Source: Halomonas organivorans (GTDB lineage: Bacteria; Pseudomonadota; Gammaproteobacteria; Pseudomonadales; Halomonadaceae). From it: a stretch of 35,368 bases of DNA. A program made the position numbers and the translations under genes. The notes under the pieces are model-generated. The model saw only the letters and a list, made by a program, of their open reading frames with translations. It made no database searches and was not told the DNA's origin. Where the stretch lies: NCBI RefSeq assembly GCF_014192055.1, contig NZ_JACHXM010000034.1:1-35368 (forward strand). The letters run 5' to 3'. This document shows positions 31,064 through 35,368 of this stretch, piece by piece. Numbering within the stretch: position 1 is the first letter of the stretch; every line of letters starts with the position of its first letter.

Positions 31064-31965
31064 TGACAGCCTCCTCGCGGCGTCGGGACTACCTGGCTCT
31101 GACCAAGCCGGGGATCATCGGTGGCAACGCCATCTCGGTACTGGGCGGCTTTTTCCTGGCCGCCCAGGGCCAGATCGATCTCTGGCTGCTGCTGGCCACG
31201 CTGGCAGGATTGTCCCTGGTGATCGCTTCCGGGTGCGCTTACAACAACGTCATCGATCGCGATATCGATGCGGTGATGGAGCGCACCCTCAGCCGGCCCC
31301 TGGTGCAGGGGCGGCTGTCGGTGGCAGAGACGCTGCGCTTCGCGACCCTCCTGGGGGTCGCGGGCTTCGCCCTGTTGGCGGTGTTCACCAACGCCGTGAC
31401 CGTGGGCCTGGCGGCCTTCGGTTTCGCCATCTATGTGGGCGCCTACAGCCTGTGGCTAAAGCGTAGCTCCGAGTACGGCACCCTGGTGGGTAGCCTGTCC
31501 GGTGCCATGCCGCCGGTGGTGGGCTACTGTGCGGTGTCCGGTCAGTTCGATGGCGGTGCGCTGACGCTGTTGGTGATCTTCTGCCTGTGGCAGATGCCGC
31601 ATTCCTATGCCATCGCCATCTTCCGCTTCAAGGATTACGAGGCGGCTAAGATCCCCGTCCTGCCCGTGGTGCGCGGCATCGGTACCGCCAAGCACTACAT
31701 CCTGGGCTATGTGGTGGCCTTCGTCTTCGCCTCCCTGGCGTTGAGCGTGGCCGGCTATGCCGGGCCGGGCTACTTTGCGGTGGCTCTGGTGATGGGCGTC
31801 TACTGGCTGTATCTGGCCATGCAGGGCTACTGGACCACCAACGCCGAGCGTTGGGCCAAGCGCGTGTTCGGCTTCTCGATCCTTACCATCACCGCGTTAA
31901 GCGTGATGATGTCGGTGGAGTCAAGCCTGCTTCCCTCCACTCCGTTGATTGCCGCCCTGGGATAA
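31063..31965 (+). CDS. cyoE: Protoheme IX farnesyltransferase (heme O synthase)
   Basis: This membrane prenyltransferase attaches a farnesyl group to heme B to make heme O for CyoB. The 300-residue protein has about nine helices, with the prenyl-diphosphate Mg site in NNVIDRDIDAVMERT and the second conserved segment FKDYEAAKIPVLPV. ATG 31063, sharing one base with the cyoD stop (TGATG), gives the family N-terminus DYLALTKPGI; a frame opening at 31021 lies inside cyoD. It is the last gene of the cyo operon and is followed by a structured non-coding stretch. Confidence 0.96.
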   Translation: MTASSRRRDYLALTKPGIIGGNAISVLGGFFLAAQGQIDLWLLLATLAGLSLVIASGCAYNNVIDRDIDAVMERTLSRPLVQGRLSVAETLRFATLLGVAGFALLAVFTNAVTVGLAAFGFAIYVGAYSLWLKRSSEYGTLVGSLSGAMPPVVGYCAVSGQFDGGALTLLVIFCLWQMPHSYAIAIFRFKDYEAAKIPVLPVVRGIGTAKHYILGYVVAFVFASLALSVAGYAGPGYFAVALVMGVYWLYLAMQGYWTTNAERWAKRVFGFSILTITALSVMMSVESSLLPSTPLIAALG

Positions 31966-31987
31966 GAGGGGGAGACACAAACGTCAC

Positions 31988-32087
31988 GAGCGACGGCCAG
32001 GTAAGGCGAAATCAGCCGAAAAAGCGGAGTTTACGAGCGAGTAAATGAGCATCTTGAGGCTGGTTTCAACGCCACATGGCCGAGCGC
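31988..32087. repeat. Long structured non-coding element after cyoE
   Basis: About 100 nt fold into one long interrupted stem. The outer arms are GCGACGGCCA (31990-31999) and TGGCCGAGCGC (32077-32087). The middle arms are GGCGAAATCAGCC (32005-32017) and GGCTGGTTTCAACGCC (32058-32073). The apical arms are GTTTAC and GTAAAT (32029-32034 / 32041-32046) around GAGCGA. There is no coding potential. I have an unverified impression that similar sequences recur between genes in pseudomonads and relatives. It may be a repetitive element or a 3'-UTR/small RNA of the cyo transcript. Confidence 0.55.
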
Positions 32088-32123
32088 AGTGGTTTGTAAA
32101 TACCCTCTGAAGGTACGACCGTT

Positions 32124-32148
32124 GGCGGAGACCTTGCGTGTCTCCGCC
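32124..32148. other. Perfect 9-bp hairpin before the YIP1-family gene
   Basis: GGCGGAGAC (32124-32132) and GTCTCCGCC (32140-32148) form a perfect stem with a 7-nt loop, 66 bp before ATG 32215. The TATACTTG that follows could be a -10-like sequence rather than a terminator tail. It could be a regulator site or an upstream terminator; no choice can be made. Confidence 0.4.
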
Positions 32149-32214
32149 TATACTTGCCGGTGAAGTCATCGAGTGGCGGGCCATCGTGGCCCGTCCCCGG
32201 CAGGAGGGAGTGCC

Positions 32215-32823
32215 ATGTTGACACATGCTTGGGGCATCCTCGCCCATCCGAAGCGCGAGTGGCAGCAGATCAAGGAAGAGCGCGAGACGCTCACCCATCT
32301 CTACGAGCACCACGTGCTGCTGCTGGCGGCCATTCCGGTCATCTGTTCCTATATCGGCACCACCCAGGTGGGGTGGAGCCTCGGTGGGGGCACGACGATC
32401 CAGCTCGGCTACCTGGATGCCTTGGGCGCGGGGATCGTATTCTACCTGGTGATCCTTGCGGCGGTTTACGTGGTGGGCAAGGTGATCCGCTACATGGCCA
32501 AGCGCTTCACCAAGCCGCCGAGCCAGAGCCAGTGCATCGTGTTTGCGGGCTATGTGGCCACGCCGATGTTCGTCAGCGGGATCGTGGCGGTCTATCCGCT
32601 GATCTGGCTGTGCCTGCTCGCCGGGATCATCGGCCTGTGTTACACGGCCTATCTGCTCTATCTCGGTATCCCGGCCTTCCTTGGCATCAGCAGCGAAGAA
32701 GGCTTCATCGTCTCGAGCACGACGCTGGCCGTCGGGGTGCTGGTCCTGGAGGCCCTGCTCTCTATTACCGTGTTGCTGTGGGGCTATGGCGAGCGCATCA
32801 TCCTGTCGCTGTTCGGCAGTTGA
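32215..32823 (+). CDS. YIP1-family inner membrane protein
   Basis: The 202-residue membrane protein looks like the bacterial YIP1/DUF1282 family. A short cytoplasmic N-terminus has the typical A-H-P-K-R-E-W-Q-x-I-K motif (residues 10-20), and about five transmembrane helices follow between residues 37 and 195. ATG 32215 is chosen because GGAGGG lies just upstream and the family motif begins at once; the open frame to 32173 has no ribosome site. The function is unknown; relatives are inner-membrane proteins of unassigned role. It stands alone between the cyo operon and a bidirectional terminator. Confidence 0.8.
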   Translation: MLTHAWGILAHPKREWQQIKEERETLTHLYEHHVLLLAAIPVICSYIGTTQVGWSLGGGTTIQLGYLDALGAGIVFYLVILAAVYVVGKVIRYMAKRFTKPPSQSQCIVFAGYVATPMFVSGIVAVYPLIWLCLLAGIIGLCYTAYLLYLGIPAFLGISSEEGFIVSSTTLAVGVLVLEALLSITVLLWGYGERIILSLFGS

Positions 32824-32864
32824 CTTCACGCCCGGGAAGCCGGGAAGACAAGCGCGCATGAGAA

Positions 32865-32898
32865 ACACGAAGGGCGGCCCTGAGGCCGCCCTTCGTGT
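32865..32898. terminator. Strong bidirectional terminator
   Basis: ACACGAAGGGCGGCC (32865-32879) pairs perfectly over 15 bp with 32884-32898 around a 4-nt loop. It is followed by GTTT on the plus strand and, on the minus strand, by GTTTCTC from 32863 down. It lies between the convergent YIP1-family and aminotransferase genes and serves both. Confidence 0.9.
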
Positions 32899-32918
32899 GT
32901 TTGACGCCGCCGCCGGGG

Positions 32919-34055
32919 CTATTCGTCGGTGGTCTCGATATAGGTCATCGCCTTGTCGAGGGTCGCCAGGGTGCGATCGATGTGATGCAGCTTGTCCAGC
33001 CCGAACAGGCCGATGCGGAAGCTGCGGAAGCCTTCGCCCTCGTCACACATCAGCGGCACGCCGGTGGCTACCTGGAGGCCGGCCGCGGCGAACTTGACGG
33101 CGAGGTCGGGATCCCGGGTGTAGCTCACGACCACCCCGGGCGCCTCGAAGCCGGGAGCCGCCACGCTCGGATAGCCGTGCTCGGCGAGCAGTTCTCGCAC
33201 GCGACGACCCAGCTCGAGCTGCTCGTCGCGGACCTTCTCGAGGCCATATTCCTCGGTTTCGGCCATCACGTCGCGCAGGGTATGCAGACCATCGGTGGGC
33301 ATGGTGGCGTGGTAGGCGTGGCCGCCGCCCTCGTAGGTCTCCATGATCGACAGCCACTTCTTGAGGTCGCAGGCGAAGCTTGAACTCTCGGTTTCCTCGA
33401 TGATGTCGCGAGCCAGGCGCGACATCATCACCATGGCGCAGCAGGGCGAGCCGCTCCAGCCCTTCTGGGGAGCGCTGATCAGGACGTCGACGCCGGTTTC
33501 CTGCATATCGACCCAGTCGGTGCCCGAGGCGATGCAATCGAGCACCAGCAGCCCGTTCTCCTCATGGATGGCCTCGGCGAGGCGCCGGATGTAGTCGTCC
33601 GGCAGCTTGATGCCCGAGGCGGTCTCGACGTGGGGCGCGAACACCAGGTCGGGCTGCTGGTCTCGAATCGCCTCGATGACCTCCTCGATGGGCGGGGGAG
33701 CGAAGGGAGACATCGGGTCGTCTTCGTCGAGGCGGCGCGCCTTGCGGACATAGAGATCCGAAGGAATCTGACCGCGCTCCAGGATCTGGCTCCAGCGATA
33801 GCTGAACCAGCCGTTGCGAATCACCAGGCAGCGCCGGTCGGTGGCGAACTGGCGAGCCACCGCCTCCATGCCGAAGGTGCCGCTGCCGGGGACGATGACC
33901 GTCGAGTGCGCGCGATAGACCCGCTTCAGGGAAGCGGAGATGTCACGCATCACCTGCTGGAAGCTCTTCGACATGTGGTTGAGGGAGCGATCCGTGTAGA
34001 CCACCGAGTACTCGAGCAGTCCATCGGGGTCGACATCGGGAAGTAAACCGGCCAT
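32919..34055 (-). CDS. Class V aminotransferase (alanine-glyoxylate/serine type)
   Basis: This PLP enzyme of fold type I, class V, has 378 residues. The substrate-binding front (PGSGTFGMEA, about residues 56-65), the cofactor aspartate D173 (LVLDCIASG) and the PLP lysine K198 in ISAPQKGWSG are visible. Relatives transaminate alanine, serine or phosphonate amines with glyoxylate or pyruvate. ATG 34055 is chosen over an in-frame ATG at 34112 because GGGAG lies 6 nt upstream and the N-terminus matches family members. It follows the IclR gene by 100 bp on the same strand, across from xsc. A role in sulfonate amino-group transfer is possible, but taurine:pyruvate aminotransferase itself is a class III enzyme, so this is open. 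Confidence 0.85.
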   Translation of the reverse strand: MAGLLPDVDPDGLLEYSVVYTDRSLNHMSKSFQQVMRDISASLKRVYRAHSTVIVPGSGTFGMEAVARQFATDRRCLVIRNGWFSYRWSQILERGQIPSDLYVRKARRLDEDDPMSPFAPPPIEEVIEAIRDQQPDLVFAPHVETASGIKLPDDYIRRLAEAIHEENGLLVLDCIASGTDWVDMQETGVDVLISAPQKGWSGSPCCAMVMMSRLARDIIEETESSSFACDLKKWLSIMETYEGGGHAYHATMPTDGLHTLRDVMAETEEYGLEKVRDEQLELGRRVRELLAEHGYPSVAAPGFEAPGVVVSYTRDPDLAVKFAAAGLQVATGVPLMCDEGEGFRSFRIGLFGLDKLHHIDRTLATLDKAMTYIETTDE

Positions 34056-34155
34056 TACGATCTCCCAGTTGTGGTCCAGGCCTTCAGTATAAGGTACCGA
34101 GGATATGCGCATTCAGCGCCGCAGGCCAGTGCCATTCCCTGACCGCTCTCGATAC

Positions 34156-34977
34156 TCAAGGCGTTGCCGATGCCATCCTGGCGGCGTCTGTCGTGGCCTC
34201 ACGGCTGATGGCGGCGATGGCGTCGGCAGCGCTACGCAGCGCCGGCAGACAGCCCAGGATCTTGTCTCGCGACATGCGCATGACCGGTGCCTGAATGGCA
34301 AGGCCGATATTCGAAGGGCCTTCTGGATTGGGCGCCAGCACGGCGATGCACAGCAGGCCCGGGAGAAATTCCTCGTCATCGAACGCATAGCCTTGCTGCT
34401 TGACTGTCTCGATCTCGGCCTCGAGGGCGGCAAGGTCGGTGAGGGTATTGTGGGTGAAACTCTTCAAGGGCGCCTGATCCAGCAGGCGGCGCCGCTGGGC
34501 GGGTGCCATCTGGGCCAGGAATAGCTTGCCGCTGGCCGAGCAGTGCACGGGAACCCGAGAGCCGGGATGGAGATAGAAGCGCAGTGGGGCCGAGGTCTCC
34601 ACGCGATCCAGGTAGAGCACTTCCCCCCCTGAAAGAGCGGTGATGTTGCAGCTCTCTCCGACTTCCTCGACAAGATCGGCCAACACCGAATGTCGAGCGC
34701 CATGCACGGTGTCGTTGAGCAGCAGATTCTCGGCGAGGGCCCGCAACCGGCTGCCTTTGCTGTAGTGGCGGCCGTCGGCCTCGCGCTGGAGCATCCCCGA
34801 GGATTCCAACTGCTGGAGCATGCGGTGCAGGGTGGGTTTGGGCAGGCCTGTCTCGTCCACCATGCCTTGCAGCGTGAAGAACTGGTCCTTGCCTGCGATC
34901 ACCTCCAGCAGGGCCAGCAGGCGCTGAGCCGGAGTCTCTCCCTCGAGGCGGCTCGTCTCGGTGCGATGGGTGGTCAT
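34156..34977 (-). CDS. IclR-family transcriptional regulator
   Basis: The 273-residue regulator has an N-terminal winged helix (residues ~16-75; QGMVDETGLPKPTLHRMLQQ) and a C-terminal IclR effector domain (GxSCNITALSGGEVLYLDRV, HCSASGKLFLAQM, DDEEFLPGLLCIAV). The frame is open to 35151, but ATG 34977 has GGGAG at a proper distance and fits the family length (about 250-275). It is divergent from xsc with a 188-bp shared promoter containing an IclR-like inverted repeat, so it likely controls xsc and its own operon. This differs from the MocR-type TauR or other regulators often found with taurine genes. The effector is unknown. Confidence 0.9.
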   Translation of the reverse strand: MTTHRTETSRLEGETPAQRLLALLEVIAGKDQFFTLQGMVDETGLPKPTLHRMLQQLESSGMLQREADGRHYSKGSRLRALAENLLLNDTVHGARHSVLADLVEEVGESCNITALSGGEVLYLDRVETSAPLRFYLHPGSRVPVHCSASGKLFLAQMAPAQRRRLLDQAPLKSFTHNTLTDLAALEAEIETVKQQGYAFDDEEFLPGLLCIAVLAPNPEGPSNIGLAIQAPVMRMSRDKILGCLPALRSAADAIAAISREATTDAARMASATP

Positions 34978-35090
34978 GGTGGTATCTCCCTCTTTATTCA
35001 CAGGGTAATTAGTTCCTGAAAAGAAATCAATTTGTACCGTTTTGTGAGATTTGTGTTGACTGAGCACAGGCGGGGGGCTAGTTTTGCCAG

Positions 35091-35111
35091 AAGTTTCGTT
35101 TATCGGAACTT
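35091..35111. promoter_or_regulatory. IclR-like operator before xsc
   Basis: AAGTTTCG-TTTAT-CGGAACTT is a 21-bp inverted repeat with 8-bp arms and one mismatch, similar in form to known IclR-family sites (GTTCCG/CGGAAC half-sites). It lies 55 bp before xsc ATG. A possible promoter (TTGACT 35056-35061, 17-bp spacer, TAGTTT 35079-35084) ends just before it, so binding there would affect xsc initiation. Confidence 0.5.
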
Positions 35112-35165
35112 TACGTGTCATAAATGCGATCAAGCGAACAACACCAACCAAGTCGTGGAGGCCTC

Positions 35166-35368
35166 ATGAGCACCGACAACACCGCAGATACCCGCCAGGT
35201 CGTGCAGGGCAAGCAGACGATGACGCCCTCGGAGGCCTTCGTGGAAACCCTGGTGGCCAACGGCGTCACCGACATGTTCGGCATCATGGGCTCGGCCTTC
35301 ATGGACGCCATGGATATCTTCGCCCCGGCCGGCATCCGGCTGATCCCGGTGGTCCACGAGCAGGGCGC
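35166..35368 (+). CDS. xsc: Sulfoacetaldehyde acetyltransferase, N-terminal part (cut by window end)
   Basis: Xsc is a thiamine-diphosphate enzyme that converts sulfoacetaldehyde and phosphate to acetyl phosphate and sulfite, the key desulfonation step in taurine and other C2 sulfonate degradation. Only the first 67 codons are in the window. They include MTPSEAFVETLVANGVTDMF and GIMGSAFMDAMDIFAPAGIR followed by VVHEQGA, with the TPP-activating glutamate of H-E-Q. This closely resembles the N-terminus of known Xsc proteins. ATG 35166 has GTGGAGG (35156-35162) upstream. It is divergent from the IclR regulator. The rest of the sulfonate genes presumably follow beyond the window. Confidence 0.9.
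   Translation, partial: MSTDNTADTRQVVQGKQTMTPSEAFVETLVANGVTDMFGIMGSAFMDAMDIFAPAGIRLIPVVHEQG

Noticed and set aside
1..35368. CRISPR arrays, tRNA/rRNA genes, IS elements, prophage or toxin-antitoxin pairs
   Set aside because: No regularly spaced repeats, cloverleaf-like sequences, transposase or integrase motifs were seen anywhere in the window on reading both strands.

Overview
The window reads as chromosome from a high-GC, aerobic gammaproteobacterium, most like Halomonas or another member of the Halomonadaceae. The evidence is G/C-biased third positions, a bo3-type quinol oxidase, a TRAP transporter, a deo operon and a sulfoacetaldehyde acetyltransferase start of the marine/halophile type. 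The taxonomic call is an inference from gene content and protein resemblance, not from a marker gene. The first ~175 bases are abnormally C-rich and look like a poor contig end.

Layout: (1) 187-2994, the two membrane subunits of a TRAP transporter and an SDR epimerase/dehydratase; the solute-binding subunit is not visible. (2) ~2995-5130, an AT-richer accessory insert holding gene debris (a broken dienelactone hydrolase copy and a glutaredoxin-like fragment), an AHSA1/SRPBCC gene and a P-loop kinase-like gene. It is bounded by two copies of the 3' end of a dienelactone hydrolase gene, whose intact copy lies at 5193-5933. (3) 6109-7218, three small genes of general or unknown function, followed by REP-like repeats. 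(4) 7543-26006, a large nucleoside-catabolism island in two halves. (5) 26124-32823, a CBS-BON protein, the cyoABCDE terminal oxidase operon and a YIP1-family membrane protein. (6) 32919-35368, a class V aminotransferase and an IclR regulator, divergent from the start of xsc.

In the nucleoside island, half A is tsx1-nupC1-deoC-deoA-deoB-deoD-cdd (minus strand), divergent from deoR. Two operator-like sites lie in the shared promoter. It takes up deoxyribonucleosides and degrades them to glyceraldehyde-3-phosphate and acetaldehyde. Half B is rbsK-nucleoside hydrolase-tkt-tal-tsx2-nupC2-ushA (minus strand), divergent from rbsR, with a 24-bp perfect palindrome in the shared promoter. It dephosphorylates nucleotides, takes up ribonucleosides, hydrolyses them to ribose, phosphorylates the ribose and passes it to the pentose phosphate pathway. 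The two nupC genes are almost identical, with nearly all differences at the gene ends, which suggests gene conversion. The two tsx genes have diverged clearly.

The main points for a second look are the RbsR-linked ribonucleoside operon with its own tkt/tal, the homogenised nupC pair, the structured element after cyoE, the cassette-like insert flanked by the partial dienelactone hydrolase duplication, and the class V aminotransferase/IclR pair next to xsc.
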